DNA of 64,000 bases from Chitinophagaceae bacterium (GCA_016710745.1 JADJVB010000013.1:310001-374000); one strand, 5' to 3'. Counted from the first letter of the stretch, positions 8,526-18,270 are shown. Notes: a model not told the origin generated them from the sequence alone. Translations and numbers: made by a program.

Positions 8526-9488
8526 GTGAACGCAATCGTATACAAAAGCACCGGCAACTGGTACCAGGTAAAAGATGAGGCCGGCAAAACATATAGTGCC
8601 AGGCTGCTGGGGAAGTTTAAAATTGACGGACTTACCAGCACTAATCCTATTGCCGTGGGCGACCATGTAACCATTGACTCAGATACCGAACGGCGGGATA
8701 ATGACTCAGAGATTTCCTTCACCATCACGGAAATCAAAAAGCGTAAAAATTATATTACCCGTACATCACCGGCCAATAAATACATGCATCATATCATTGC
8801 AGCCAACCTGGATCAGTCGCTGTTATTTGCCACACTAAAAGACCCGAAAACCTCGCAGGGTTTTATTGATCGTTTTTTAATTACCTCCGAAGCCTATCAT
8901 ATTCCCTCCATTATCGTTTTTAATAAAAGTGACCTGTACCGAAAAAAAGAAGAAGAGAAATTTGCAGCTGTAAAAGCTATTTATGAGGCTATCGGATACC
9001 GGGTTTTATCCATGAGTATTGAAACCGGCGATGGGGTAGAGGAGGTGAAAGCCCTGTTGAAAGATAAAGTGACGTTGCTGAGCGGACATTCGGGCGTAGG
9101 TAAATCAACTTTTATCAACGTGGTTTTTCCCAACTTGAAATTAAAAACCCAGGGTGTAAGCGATTGGAGCGGTAAAGGATTACACACCACCACATTCGCT
9201 GAAATGTTTGACCTGCCTGCCGGGCAGGTAGGTATACCCGGGGGAGGAAAAATTATTGATACGCCCGGGATTCGGGAACTGGGTCTGGTGGATATTTCGA
9301 AAGAAGAGTTGTCGCACTATTTCCCCGAAATGCGTGCCCTAATCAACGATTGTAAGTTTAATAATTGTATGCACCTCAATGAGCCCGGCTGTGCAGTAAA
9401 ATCGGCCGTTGGTGAAGGGGGTATCCATATGGACCGCTATATCAGCTATTGCAATATCCTGGAAACGATTAATGAGAAGACATACTGA
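8526..9488 (+). CDS. rsgA: Ribosome small subunit-dependent GTPase RsgA
   Basis: RsgA is a circularly permuted GTPase that helps late 30S ribosome maturation. This 320-residue copy has an N-terminal OB-fold and then the permuted motifs in order: NKSD (133-136), GHSGVGKST (187-195) and DTPG (245-248). A C-terminal zinc finger follows with Cys276, Cys281, His283 and Cys289. The start is GTG at 8526, giving MNAIVYKSTGNWYQV, the usual family beginning. An unusual insertion, AGQVGIPG at about residues 232-239, lies just before the G3 motif. It is encoded by a palindromic DNA element. Confidence 0.95.
   Translation: MNAIVYKSTGNWYQVKDEAGKTYSARLLGKFKIDGLTSTNPIAVGDHVTIDSDTERRDNDSEISFTITEIKKRKNYITRTSPANKYMHHIIAANLDQSLLFATLKDPKTSQGFIDRFLITSEAYHIPSIIVFNKSDLYRKKEEEKFAAVKAIYEAIGYRVLSMSIETGDGVEEVKALLKDKVTLLSGHSGVGKSTFINVVFPNLKLKTQGVSDWSGKGLHTTTFAEMFDLPAGQVGIPGGGKIIDTPGIRELGLVDISKEELSHYFPEMRALINDCKFNNCMHLNEPGCAVKSAVGEGGIHMDRYISYCNILETINEKTY
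9211..9233. repeat. Palindromic element inside rsgA
   Basis: The DNA around CCTGCCGGGCAGG is an imperfect palindrome with arms ACCTGCCTGCC and GGCAGGTAGGT. It is read in frame as LPAGQVG within RsgA. The rest of the gene has no comparable structure, and the peptide it encodes is extra relative to the usual GTPase loop. It looks like an inserted short repeat. Confidence 0.6.
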
Positions 9489-9575
9489 GTGGGTGTTTAT
9501 TCGTTGTTGGTTGTTCGTTGCCCTGTAAGACTCAGGGTTTAAGCCGACTCGAGTACAATGTATTTAGCACGTCAA

Positions 9576-9878
9576 TCAATAGATCCGGTGCTCTAAAAAG
9601 TGAGCCACTTCCATCACCACATTATTTTTTGGATTGATCTGTTTCTTCTGTTGCGGGTAAATACTTACGCCATTGAAGATATTATAGTGCAACGTTAAAA
9701 ACTGGCCACGGTACTGAAAATCCCAGTCCAGGGTTTCTGCGTCATCAATTTGATTAATGAATTTGACTTTAAGGTCTTCCGACAAAGTGTCGGCAATGGC
9801 GTAGAATTTGGAGATGCCACAATTGTCATCAATCACGGCTTCGGAGCAACCGTTGTTGGTTTTAAGTTCGTAACACAT
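9576..9878 (-). CDS. Hypothetical protein
   Basis: The frame codes for 100 residues with a balanced composition (MCYELKTNNGCSEAVIDDN...), no signal peptide and no membrane segment. The C-terminal part (LTLHYNIFNGVSIYPQQ) looks like a beta-rich domain. I do not recognise the family. The gene is convergent with rsgA, and the next minus-strand gene starts about 250 bases upstream. The composition and reading are protein-like, so I consider it real. Confidence 0.6.
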   Translation of the reverse strand: MCYELKTNNGCSEAVIDDNCGISKFYAIADTLSEDLKVKFINQIDDAETLDWDFQYRGQFLTLHYNIFNGVSIYPQQKKQINPKNNVVMEVAHFLEHRIY

Positions 9879-9933
9879 AGGTCCTGGTTTAGATTAGAAT
9901 ATTGATATTGATCTTTGTTTTCTTAAAATACAA

Positions 9934-10125
9934 TCAACCTCCTTTCCACTTGGCTTTTTTCGCCGCTTTCATGGCTTTTTCATCGCCACCCAAAATCTTT
10001 TCGGCGCCTACATTGCGGCCGTTGGTTGGGCAACCTACTTTATCTTTTTTGCCAAATATCCTGCTTATAAAACAGCCGCTTAAAAGAAACGATGCCATTG
10101 CAAAAACAAGTACAATTTTTTTCAT
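9934..10125 (-). CDS. Small conserved lipoprotein
   Basis: This 63-residue product has a lipoprotein signal with lipobox LLSGC (Cys18), followed by a basic segment and a Gly/Ala/Lys-rich tail with the string VGCPTNGRNVGAEKILGG. It has the look of a short lipoprotein that recurs in Chitinophagaceae, but no function is known. A TATCTTTA sequence, one base off the -7 consensus, ends four bases before the ATG, which supports the start. Confidence 0.7.
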   Translation of the reverse strand: MKKIVLVFAMASFLLSGCFISRIFGKKDKVGCPTNGRNVGAEKILGGDEKAMKAAKKAKWKGG

Positions 10126-10129
10126 GGTT

Positions 10130-10137
10130 TAAAGATA
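10130..10137 (-). promoter_or_regulatory. Probable -7 box TATCTTTA of the small lipoprotein gene
   Basis: On the minus strand TATCTTTA (one mismatch to TAnnTTTG) is followed by AACC and then ATG. The spacing is the same four bases seen at other genes in the window. Confidence 0.35.
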
Positions 10138-10283
10138 ATAATTTTAATGGCTTCAAAAAGTTAAATAGTAGTTCTTCAGTTGAACCGAGCACCGATGGCT
10201 ATCAGTGCCTATGCGGCTCAATCAGGGAACAAAAGCTGGTCAAAAAAAATCGGTGTCCGCTTCACCCCCCCCCCGTTTCCCCT

Positions 10284-10805
10284 TTAGGGTTCAGGGGTAA
10301 ACCACCCACTATACATCACATAATTTTCAGCTATCCGGTTGATCTCTCCGTTGATCAAATCCTGGCTGATATCTTTCACTTTTTTTGCAGGTACGCCGGC
10401 GTAGATACTGCCGGGCTCTATCCTGGTATTTTGCAAAACCACGGCACCTGCTGCAATGATACTGTTACTACCTACTTCCACATTATCCATCACAATGGCA
10501 CCCATGCCAACGAGTACGTTATCCTGTATAACGCATCCATGTACAATTGCATTGTGTCCGATGCTGACATTATTTCCAATCACGGTGCTGGCGGTGAGGT
10601 AAGTACAATGAATAACAGCGCCATCCTGCACATTTACCTTGTTGCCGATGCGGATGCTGTTTACATCGCCCCTGATTACAGCATTAAACCAAATGCTGCA
10701 ATTGTCGCCGGTAACCACATCACCCACTATGGTGGCATTGGGGGCTATAAAACAGCTGTTGCCAAATGTTGGGAGTACTCCTTTAACCGGAAGAATTACA
10801 GGCAT
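10284..10805 (-). CDS. Gamma carbonic anhydrase family protein
   Basis: The 173-residue product is a left-handed beta-helix protein made of hexapeptide repeats (for example IGNNVSIGHNAIVHGCVIQDNVLVG). The metal-site elements of the gamma carbonic anhydrase / YrdA-PaaY family are visible: GDV near NAVIRGDV, QDGAVIH, and SIGHNAIVHG with its pair of His residues. It ends with the typical helical tail after AGVPAKKVKDIS. Reversible CO2 hydration is possible, but many family members are uncharacterised. Confidence 0.9.
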   Translation of the reverse strand: MPVILPVKGVLPTFGNSCFIAPNATIVGDVVTGDNCSIWFNAVIRGDVNSIRIGNKVNVQDGAVIHCTYLTASTVIGNNVSIGHNAIVHGCVIQDNVLVGMGAIVMDNVEVGSNSIIAAGAVVLQNTRIEPGSIYAGVPAKKVKDISQDLINGEINRIAENYVMYSGWFTPEP

Positions 10806-10924
10806 TGTCTATATTTTTTGAGCCTCACGTCTGGAAGGCTGTTAAATTTCAGTGGTCCCGATTGCTATCGGCACACCCTTGTTCATCAAATCATTTTTGA
10901 ACTGCTACTAATTACCCATTCAAA

Positions 10925-13153
10925 CTAAAACGGTATTCCCACCAAAATATAGGACTGCACTTTTTTGCTTTGGTCGCTATACATCGCACTCAATTCAACG
11001 GGTCCGATAGGCGTTTTATAGGCAAATGTAAGGGCATAACCGGTTAATCCATCAAACCCCGAAGTGGCATTATTATTGGTGGCGAAATCTTTTATCAGCG
11101 CATTGGCCCTGCCGGTAATATAAATATTGTTGGCGGGGTTAAACCTTAATCCCAACTGTAAAGCGGCAACACTCGATGAATTCACAGTGGCCTCCTGGAA
11201 ACCCGCGAAGCGGACCTGGTTTCTGAAATTCCCGTTCAGTCCGCCAATCAGGAAATTATTGAGCGGATTGGGGTCATTGGTAAAATTAATGCCTGCCTGA
11301 AAATCGGATAAAAAAGTGAAACTTTTGTTTATGGGAACAAATAGACAGGCATCCAGGGCGAGCCGCGAATAATTATTAAAATTTAAGTTGGAAGGGATAA
11401 CCGGTAACCCGTCTTTAAACAGGGTAAGATTGGGTTTTTGATTATACACATGCGCCAGCTCCATATTTATCTTTAAGCCCCGGCTGGGAAAAAATATCTG
11501 GTTTACATTATCGAATTTCAAATACACATAGCTCTTCACATCAGTAAACCTGCCCTTGGTTTCGGTTACCGACCGGATAGAAGGGGAGAAGTTGATGTAT
11601 TCGAAAGCGGTTCCGATACCGGCCGCTACTTTGTTGTTGCCACTGTTTTGAAAATTAATAAACCCCTGCGAAAAATTCTGTTTGTAGGCGCCATCCAGAC
11701 TAAAATTCTGGTAAGTACTGATCGTCTGGTTATCGAGCCTGAAGCCGGCAATAAAAGCCACATTTTTAATACGGCCCAGGTATTGAAAATGCTCCACTTC
11801 AATTTGCGTGCTTTCGCCAACCGAAAGTGATACCATACTGCGGGAGTTGGGAATGATAAAATCGCGGCTGGTAATATTCAGATTCACATTGATACCCCTG
11901 AACCGGGTATAATACAGGCCTGCTTTTAAATACGTGTTGGGGTTTTCTTCAACCGTAAATATGATCCTGGCGGTATCTTTCGAAACCGGATCCAGCGAAT
12001 ACCCAATGCTGTTATAATACCGGGATCCATAAGCCCTTCGGATATTTTTATTGATTTGAGCGGCTGTATATTTTTTGTAATCATAAAAATTCATTAAATG
12101 TATAAAAAACGGAACGGTGGTTTTTCTTAGTCCACGTACAACGTACTCAGTTATAAAAACCGATTTATTGTCAAATTCATTTTCCGGTTTTGCGGTAGTT
12201 GGTGCTATGGCATTAATGCTATCGGCCAGTTTTTTGAAAATGGGATAGTACAGCCGGCCTGTTTCCAGGCCTATTTGCATAATCTCTTTACTGCTTCCAA
12301 AACTGGCGGTATTATAATTTTCGAGCGGCAGGTGAATATAAATATCAGTTAAAGGCAATTCTTCTTTAAAGTCGCCGGCTTCTCTGAAAAAAGCCAGCTG
12401 CAACAACACATCTACAGGGTTTTTAATTTTATCAATTTTTGAAAGCCCGCTGGTTACATTGCTGCCGATCACAATATCGGCACCCATCTCTTTTACGTTT
12501 TTTACCGGAAAGTTTCTTACCAAACCGCCATCAACCAGTTTTTGATTGTTCCTGGTGATAGCCGAAAAAACAGAAGGAATGGCCATAGTAGCCCTTAACG
12601 CGGTTATAATATTGCCCGTATCCATCACCACCAGGTCGCCGGTTTCCAGATCGGTTGCCATACATTTAAAGGGAATCTTGAACTGGTTAAAATCGTGTAC
12701 ATCATACACATGAAAAAACAGTTCCGAGAATTTCATATTCAGCTCCTGCCCCGAAATAACGCCTGTTGTTAAACGAATTTTATTGTTGATGAAAGGCAGT
12801 TCGATCGCAAACCGGCTGTATTGGCTTTTTTCTTCCATCGACAGGGTTTTCAACGGAACATTATTCGAGAACAGTACATCAAAATCGATATTTTTTCGCA
12901 ATTTTTCAATATCGTTTCCGCTATAACCGGAAGCATATAAGGCACCAACGATGGCACCCATACTGGTACCGGTGATATAGTCGATCTTTAAACCGGCACT
13001 ATCGATGGCTTTCAAAATACCGATATGGGCGAGGCCCTTGGCGCCGCCGCCACTCAGGGTAAGTCCTATTTTGGGCCTAACCCGGTTATCCTGGGCAGAC
13101 AAACTGACCGCAAACCCGAAAAAACAAAAAAGGCAAAGAGAGAAAAACTTCAT
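10925..13153 (-). CDS. Patatin-like phospholipase with C-terminal outer-membrane barrel
   Basis: The chosen start (13153) gives a 742-residue protein with a clear signal peptide, MKFFSLCLFCFFGFAVSLSA. A longer frame begins at 13192 but would bury the signal. The patatin domain has the oxyanion motif GGGAKG at 35-40, the Ser64 nucleophile in GTSMG, and the catalytic Asp in VDGGLVRNFP. A POTRA-like linker (VFITEYVVRGLRKTT) leads into a C-terminal region of about 350 residues rich in alternating beta strands ending in Phe, as in BamA/FhaC-type barrels. This matches the PlpD-like outer-membrane phospholipase plan common in Bacteroidota. Confidence 0.92.
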   Translation of the reverse strand: MKFFSLCLFCFFGFAVSLSAQDNRVRPKIGLTLSGGGAKGLAHIGILKAIDSAGLKIDYITGTSMGAIVGALYASGYSGNDIEKLRKNIDFDVLFSNNVPLKTLSMEEKSQYSRFAIELPFINNKIRLTTGVISGQELNMKFSELFFHVYDVHDFNQFKIPFKCMATDLETGDLVVMDTGNIITALRATMAIPSVFSAITRNNQKLVDGGLVRNFPVKNVKEMGADIVIGSNVTSGLSKIDKIKNPVDVLLQLAFFREAGDFKEELPLTDIYIHLPLENYNTASFGSSKEIMQIGLETGRLYYPIFKKLADSINAIAPTTAKPENEFDNKSVFITEYVVRGLRKTTVPFFIHLMNFYDYKKYTAAQINKNIRRAYGSRYYNSIGYSLDPVSKDTARIIFTVEENPNTYLKAGLYYTRFRGINVNLNITSRDFIIPNSRSMVSLSVGESTQIEVEHFQYLGRIKNVAFIAGFRLDNQTISTYQNFSLDGAYKQNFSQGFINFQNSGNNKVAAGIGTAFEYINFSPSIRSVTETKGRFTDVKSYVYLKFDNVNQIFFPSRGLKINMELAHVYNQKPNLTLFKDGLPVIPSNLNFNNYSRLALDACLFVPINKSFTFLSDFQAGINFTNDPNPLNNFLIGGLNGNFRNQVRFAGFQEATVNSSSVAALQLGLRFNPANNIYITGRANALIKDFATNNNATSGFDGLTGYALTFAYKTPIGPVELSAMYSDQSKKVQSYILVGIPF

Positions 13154-13327
13154 CAGGTAACTAATTAGCATATGCTCTATGGGAATTTGCACAATTTACG
13201 ATATAAATAGTTTTTTTATTTTGATAATTGTTAAATATTTGATCGGTCAGGATCAATTCTTATTTGATAACTATTCCTTGCTGCTTTTATTTTGAGATAG
13301 CTTTATTTTGTGATAATATTATAAGGT

Positions 13328-14536
13328 ATGAATAATCGCCAGCTTTTTTTGAATCATATAGCGCAAACCTCTACGGCACCGATCTGTTTGGAAATAGTGA
13401 GGGCCGAGGGGTGTACATTATATGACAAAGACGGAAAAGAATATATCGACCTGATAGGCGGCATCAGCGTATGCAATGTGGGGCACCGGCATCCAAAGGT
13501 TATTCAAGCCATAAAAAAACAACTAGACGATTACCTGCACATCATGGTTTATGGAGAGCTGGTACAAAGTCCGCAGGTACAATATGCAACCCGGTTAACA
13601 GCGTTTTTGCCGGCATCTTTGAATTCGGTTTTTTTTACCGCATCGGGTAGTGAAGCAACCGAGGGTGCAATGAAACTTGCCAAACGTTTTCAAAACAGGA
13701 CGCAGATCGTTTCGTTTAAAAATTCCTACCATGGCAGCACACAGGGTGCTTTAAGTGTGATGGGCAGCGAATACTGGCAACAGGCTTTTCGGCCATTACT
13801 ACCCGATATTTTACAATTGAATTATAATTCTTTTGACGACCTGGAGCAAATTACCAGCCGCACCGCCTGCGTGATTGCCGAAACCATTCAGGCCGAAGCC
13901 GGAGTTTTGGTACCGCAAAATGGCTGGTTAAAAGCTTTGCGAAAAAAATGCGACGATACCGGTACACTGCTGATACTTGACGAAATTCAATGCGGCTTTG
14001 GCCGAAACGGAACCCTTTGGGCTTTTGAACAGTTTGGCGTAGTGCCCGATATCCTGTTACTGGGAAAGGCCCTGGGTGGAGGTATGCCGCTGGGTGCATT
14101 TATTGCCGATAAAAAATTGATGGATTCATTTTCCCATGATCCGGTACTTGGGCATATCAACACCTTTGGCGGGCACCCGGTTTGCTGCGCAGCCGGATTG
14201 GCGGCGTTTAATGTGTTACTGGATGAAAAACTAACAGCAGCGGTGTTTGAAAAAGAAAAACTGTTCTTATCATTATTACAACATCCAAAAATAAAGTCAG
14301 TGAACAGCCGCGGATTAATGATGGCCGTAGCTTTCGAAGATTTTGAAATGAATAAGCGGGTGATCGATGGTTTGTTACAGGAGTCGGAGCGCCCGAAGCA
14401 GCCTGACGCATTGGTTTTTACCGACTGGTTCCTATTTGCTGCAAACAGTTTGCGTATTGTTCCGCCACTAACCATCAGCGAAGTTGAAATTAAACAGGCC
14501 TGTGGCAAAATTATTGATGTACTCGATTCAATCTAA
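13328..14536 (+). CDS. Class III PLP-dependent aminotransferase
   Basis: This 402-residue enzyme belongs to the acetylornithine/ornithine/GABA aminotransferase class. Landmarks are the GGISVCNVGHRHP segment, the phosphate-binding FFTASGSEATEGAMKLA, Asp218 in LILDEIQCGFGR, and the Schiff-base Lys247 in LLLGKALGGGMPLGAF. The specific amino donor cannot be told from sequence alone. It is close to proteins labelled aspartate aminotransferase family. The neighbouring gene starts nine bases downstream, so the two are probably co-transcribed. Confidence 0.9.
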   Translation: MNNRQLFLNHIAQTSTAPICLEIVRAEGCTLYDKDGKEYIDLIGGISVCNVGHRHPKVIQAIKKQLDDYLHIMVYGELVQSPQVQYATRLTAFLPASLNSVFFTASGSEATEGAMKLAKRFQNRTQIVSFKNSYHGSTQGALSVMGSEYWQQAFRPLLPDILQLNYNSFDDLEQITSRTACVIAETIQAEAGVLVPQNGWLKALRKKCDDTGTLLILDEIQCGFGRNGTLWAFEQFGVVPDILLLGKALGGGMPLGAFIADKKLMDSFSHDPVLGHINTFGGHPVCCAAGLAAFNVLLDEKLTAAVFEKEKLFLSLLQHPKIKSVNSRGLMMAVAFEDFEMNKRVIDGLLQESERPKQPDALVFTDWFLFAANSLRIVPPLTISEVEIKQACGKIIDVLDSI

Positions 14537-14545
14537 TAATCGTAA

Positions 14546-16015
14546 ATGAAAAAATTCATTAAAAGAGTAGGGTATATTATTGGCGCATTGGGGATATTGT
14601 ACCTGCTGCTGTTAATACCTGATTCTAAAGAAAAGAACATCGGTACTGTAACCGGAAAAACGCCTTTTGTCTGGAACCGCGATGGGCAATGGTTACAGAT
14701 GGAAGCCCTGTTTCAACAAGCCAGGCAAATGGATAGCATCAAACTGGATTCTGCTGTTGGGTTTCATAAACTAATCGCTGAGCAGGAACTGGCCCGACTT
14801 CAAAAAACAAATGCGGGCGCTTTGGATTCGGGATGGATACGAACAGAGAATAATTTTTTTATTTTATCATCGCTGATCGCTGTTCGGCAGGATCAAATCA
14901 GCTGGCTCACCGATTATTATAACCGGGCCCGCAACCTGGTGAAACTGCATTCAAGGCAGTGGGATTTTCGGGAACCGGCAACCAGAAATACCGTGTATAC
15001 CTTGTTGTATGGCCTGCGGGCAGCCGTTGAAGAAGTACTGTTGCAAACGGATAGTTTGGATTTTCCCGCTGCCCTGTTGGTAAAAAGTGAACCCTCGGCA
15101 ACGCCGGCCACTTCCATATTTGGCATTGACGTGCATAGCGGCGACCTGCTGGTTTCGAGGGGAGGTGCCGAAGTATCGGCCTTGATTTCGAGGGGAAATG
15201 ATTACCCGGGAAATTTTTCGCATATCGCTTTGATCTATGTTGATGAAAAAACAAAAGAATCTTTTTTAATTGAAGCGCATATCGAAAAAGGCGTTGCTAT
15301 AGCAACGGTTGGGCAATACGAAAATGACAAGAAGTTGAGGTTTATGGTCATGAGGCCCAGGGCCGATTTGCCGGCCATGCTGGCCAATCCGATGTTACCG
15401 CAGGAAGCTGCAAAGAAAATGTTTGATGAAGCGGCCAGCCGGCATATCCCCTATGATTTCAAAATGAATTTTAACGATACCGCCGAGATGTTTTGTTCGG
15501 AAGTTGCCTCCTTTGCCTATAAGCGGAAAGGATTGCAAATCTGGAAATACCCGTCCACGATCTCATCAACAGGTGTGGTAAACTGGCTTCATGATTTTGG
15601 GGTGGAAAATTTTGTTACCCAAATGCCGTCCGACCTGGAATACGATCCGCAGCTGGCTGTGGTTGCTGAGTGGCGCGATCCGCATACATTATTTAAAGAT
15701 CATCTCGATAATGCCGTTATGGATGCGTTGCTGGAAAAAGCGAACAAGGGAGAGGCGATTGACTATACTATCTGGCAATTACCCCTGGTTCGGGTTCTAA
15801 AAGGCTATTGTATGTTGAAAAATCTTTTTGGCAAAATTGGCATCATACCCGAAGGCATGAGCGCTACCAAGGCTTTAAAGAACCAAACCTTTGTGGCGAT
15901 GCATATGAAAGTTAAAGAAAAGACGGCGCAATTGGCAAAGGCGTTTGTTGTTAAAAACGGGTACCAGCCACCTTACTGGCAATTGATCAAATTAGCTGAA
16001 GAAGCGGCGAAATAG
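14546..16015 (+). CDS. YiiX/YebB-like permuted papain-fold hydrolase, membrane anchored
   Basis: The 489-residue product has an N-terminal membrane anchor (residues 8-25) and a central YiiX/YebB-like domain of the permuted NlpC/P60 papain superfamily. The markers are HSGDLLVSRGG, the conserved His in NFSHIALIYVDE, and the catalytic Cys in MFCSEVASFAYK. In the permuted family the His precedes the Cys, as seen here. Such enzymes act as amidases or peptidases on lipids or peptides. The flanking regions are helical and unfamiliar. It follows the aminotransferase closely. Confidence 0.82.
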   Translation: MKKFIKRVGYIIGALGILYLLLLIPDSKEKNIGTVTGKTPFVWNRDGQWLQMEALFQQARQMDSIKLDSAVGFHKLIAEQELARLQKTNAGALDSGWIRTENNFFILSSLIAVRQDQISWLTDYYNRARNLVKLHSRQWDFREPATRNTVYTLLYGLRAAVEEVLLQTDSLDFPAALLVKSEPSATPATSIFGIDVHSGDLLVSRGGAEVSALISRGNDYPGNFSHIALIYVDEKTKESFLIEAHIEKGVAIATVGQYENDKKLRFMVMRPRADLPAMLANPMLPQEAAKKMFDEAASRHIPYDFKMNFNDTAEMFCSEVASFAYKRKGLQIWKYPSTISSTGVVNWLHDFGVENFVTQMPSDLEYDPQLAVVAEWRDPHTLFKDHLDNAVMDALLEKANKGEAIDYTIWQLPLVRVLKGYCMLKNLFGKIGIIPEGMSATKALKNQTFVAMHMKVKEKTAQLAKAFVVKNGYQPPYWQLIKLAEEAAK

Positions 16016-16038
16016 ATTGAGCTGGTTGTTCAGTTGAT

Positions 16039-18093
16039 TTAATTTGGGTGGTAAACGCGTTCTGCATTTTTATACACCGTTGCTTTGTCGAGCGTCATTG
16101 TTTTTGTTTGCTGTTGCAGGTACATCTCCACCTGGTCGTCAAAATGTTTATTTCCTTTTTTTGCGCTGGCTCCATACATGTTGATGGTTTCAATTTTTGG
16201 CAAACCATTTTTTGGAAATCGTACAAACATGATCAGGCCATCGCCACCAACTGATTTTAATTTGCCGTTTGGCAGAGGCTCGGTCCACTGTGGCGATAAC
16301 AGATCGGGGAAACCACCCAGCGGCCATTCTTTATCACCCCTTACTAATTTTTGAATATCGCCTAAAGTCAGGTCAGTGGTGCCGAAATTGGTTTGCATAT
16401 AATTATTTACGTAATTAAATGTTTCAATGGCTTCGGCCATGGTGATTGACCTGGGAGGCTTGTTCTGCAATTTCTTTTTTAGATATTCATAGGTCAAAAC
16501 GAAGATGGCTGCACCTTTACTGCCGGCATCACCGCGTTTATCCCAGGTTTTTAGGGTTTTGATGAGTGGGGCCAGAGAAGGTTGTTCTGCTTCGTTGAGC
16601 AAAAACATGGAGTCCAGGTTATAGGTATATTGTAATTCGGCAGGCAATTGCTTGTCAAATTTTATCTGTTTAAATTTTTCATAGCTCAGTTTTTCATTTT
16701 GTGGAAACAGTTCCAGGAAACGAACGCTTCGGTTCAGGTGGTATTGTTCCCAACCATCGGTTTTGGGAAACGACGAAGGTTTTAAGTTATCGGCTGCAGC
16801 CGTAGCCAGAAATGGGGAATGATTGGTGTTAAACAGGAATCCGCTTTTCGGGTTAATGTACTGCGGCAATTCTTTTTCGGCTCTGAAATTGGTCCACCAT
16901 GTTTTGGAACTATTGCCGGGTACCGTTCTTTTCCAGTTGTACCCGGGAGCGGGATCTCTAACGGGCATCAGCGCGTTGTTGATATAAAAAACGGTATCGT
17001 ACCTGTCGGCATACATGATATTGAACATGCTCAGTTCCTGTCGTTCGAGGGCACTGTAAAATTCAGTAAAGTTTCTGGCCTTGTTCATGTGATACCACTG
17101 GTCCAATACACCGATTTTCATATTGGCCCCGAGGCGCATCGAAAAGAAACCTTGCTCATTTTTCATGGTGGCGCCGTATTTACTCCAGTATAATTTTCTT
17201 TTTACGTTGATAGGAATGCCTTTTATTTTCAGTTTAATTGTTTTTACTTCCAGATCGATCCATTGCCCATCGAACCTGTATTGTAAAGAATTATCGGGAT
17301 TCATCTCCAGTTGAAATTCATCCAACCGGTCGCAGTAGTTTACGGTATGGGCCCAGCCCAGGTTTTCATTTACCCCATGTAATATACAGGGGCCGCCTGC
17401 TAATAAGCCACCGGTAACATTTAAGCCTTCTTCGCTGCAAAGGTGAGCTTCGTAAAATGATTGGGGGCCGGTATTTGGCTGGTGCGCATTGATCAGTAGG
17501 AAAGCTTCGCCGGTTGAAGTTTTGCCCGGGTGAATGGCTGCAGAATTGCTTCCTTTTTTATTTAATTCCGGAGCTTCCCATTCTTTGTTATTGAATATCC
17601 TGATCAGTGCCTGGTCGGCGCCATTGAAAATGGTCAATGCAAATACCGAGGATGAAATATATTCTTTTGTGGTTATTGGAAATATCTTGGGGTGCAGGAT
17701 TTCGTCCTGATGTGTTTTTGCGTACTCGTTAAGACCCTGCACATAGCCTTCAATTAATTTGAGAAATTCGGGCGACAGGGTATTCCATTTTGCTTCCGTT
17801 ATTTCCCGGCAACGGAACAGGGCAAAAGCATAATCCCCGGCTGCACCTTTTTTCCCCATTACGCGGGCCATCAGGTTTTTGGCGGGTAAAATCACTTCCT
17901 GCATACTTTTAAAATCATCTTCGGCTTGTGCCCAGGCCAGGCCGTAAGCCACCTCTGCATCGGTTTTGGCAAAAATGTGCGGTACGCCAAACGGGTCCCT
18001 TACAATATCAATATTGGTTGATGTAATTACAATCTGTCCTGTACTAAACGAATATAACAGCAGTGCGCATATAACCAGTGAATTCCGTTTCAT
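16039..18093 (-). CDS. Penicillin acylase family N-terminal nucleophile hydrolase
   Basis: This 684-residue exported protein (signal peptide MKRNSLVICALLLYSFSTGQ) matches the penicillin/AHL acylase family. The A-chain region IDIVRDPFGVPHIFAKTDAEVAYGLAWAQAEDDF comes first. The autoprocessing site is the Gly181-Ser182 pair in KKGSNSAA, where Ser182 would become the B-chain nucleophile. NAHQPNTGP and GWAHTVNYCD follow as expected. Members hydrolyse amide bonds of acylated substrates in the periplasm. The natural substrate is unknown. It is convergent with the YiiX-like gene. Confidence 0.92.
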   Translation of the reverse strand: MKRNSLVICALLLYSFSTGQIVITSTNIDIVRDPFGVPHIFAKTDAEVAYGLAWAQAEDDFKSMQEVILPAKNLMARVMGKKGAAGDYAFALFRCREITEAKWNTLSPEFLKLIEGYVQGLNEYAKTHQDEILHPKIFPITTKEYISSSVFALTIFNGADQALIRIFNNKEWEAPELNKKGSNSAAIHPGKTSTGEAFLLINAHQPNTGPQSFYEAHLCSEEGLNVTGGLLAGGPCILHGVNENLGWAHTVNYCDRLDEFQLEMNPDNSLQYRFDGQWIDLEVKTIKLKIKGIPINVKRKLYWSKYGATMKNEQGFFSMRLGANMKIGVLDQWYHMNKARNFTEFYSALERQELSMFNIMYADRYDTVFYINNALMPVRDPAPGYNWKRTVPGNSSKTWWTNFRAEKELPQYINPKSGFLFNTNHSPFLATAAADNLKPSSFPKTDGWEQYHLNRSVRFLELFPQNEKLSYEKFKQIKFDKQLPAELQYTYNLDSMFLLNEAEQPSLAPLIKTLKTWDKRGDAGSKGAAIFVLTYEYLKKKLQNKPPRSITMAEAIETFNYVNNYMQTNFGTTDLTLGDIQKLVRGDKEWPLGGFPDLLSPQWTEPLPNGKLKSVGGDGLIMFVRFPKNGLPKIETINMYGASAKKGNKHFDDQVEMYLQQQTKTMTLDKATVYKNAERVYHPN

Positions 18094-18223
18094 GGGGATC
18101 TTAGGGGTTTAATAGTGTCTGTTAACTTACAGGGCTAAAGATACACAGAAAATAAAAAATGCTGGTTTTTCGTTATAGCCGCATTAGCTTCCATAACGAA
18201 GCGTATTAACAGCCAGGCAAAAA

Positions 18224-18231
18224 TAATTTTG
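18224..18231 (+). promoter_or_regulatory. Exact -7 box TAATTTTG upstream of the creD operon
   Basis: TAATTTTG matches TAnnTTTG exactly. It lies 22 bases before the 17-base palindrome and about 48 bases before the preferred start at 18280. Confidence 0.45.
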
Positions 18232-18253
18232 TATAAATCGAAACCAATGAGTT

Positions 18254-18270
18254 ACTTTGTATTTCAAAGT
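18254..18270 (+). promoter_or_regulatory. Operator palindrome ACTTTGTATTTCAAAGT, first copy
   Basis: This 17-base inverted repeat (ACTTTG, five-base centre, CAAAGT) lies between the -7 box and the first gene. The exact reverse complement recurs at 19240-19256 ahead of creD. The operon encodes a winged-helix regulator, which is the obvious candidate to bind both sites. Confidence 0.7.

Noticed and set aside
10264..10275. Poly-C run as a phase-variable switch
   Set aside because: It lies downstream of the carbonic anhydrase stop codon and outside any frame or promoter that I can identify.
10092..10928. 278-codon plus-strand frame
   Set aside because: It is antisense to the carbonic anhydrase gene, whose own frame is clearly conserved. 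This one is a shadow.
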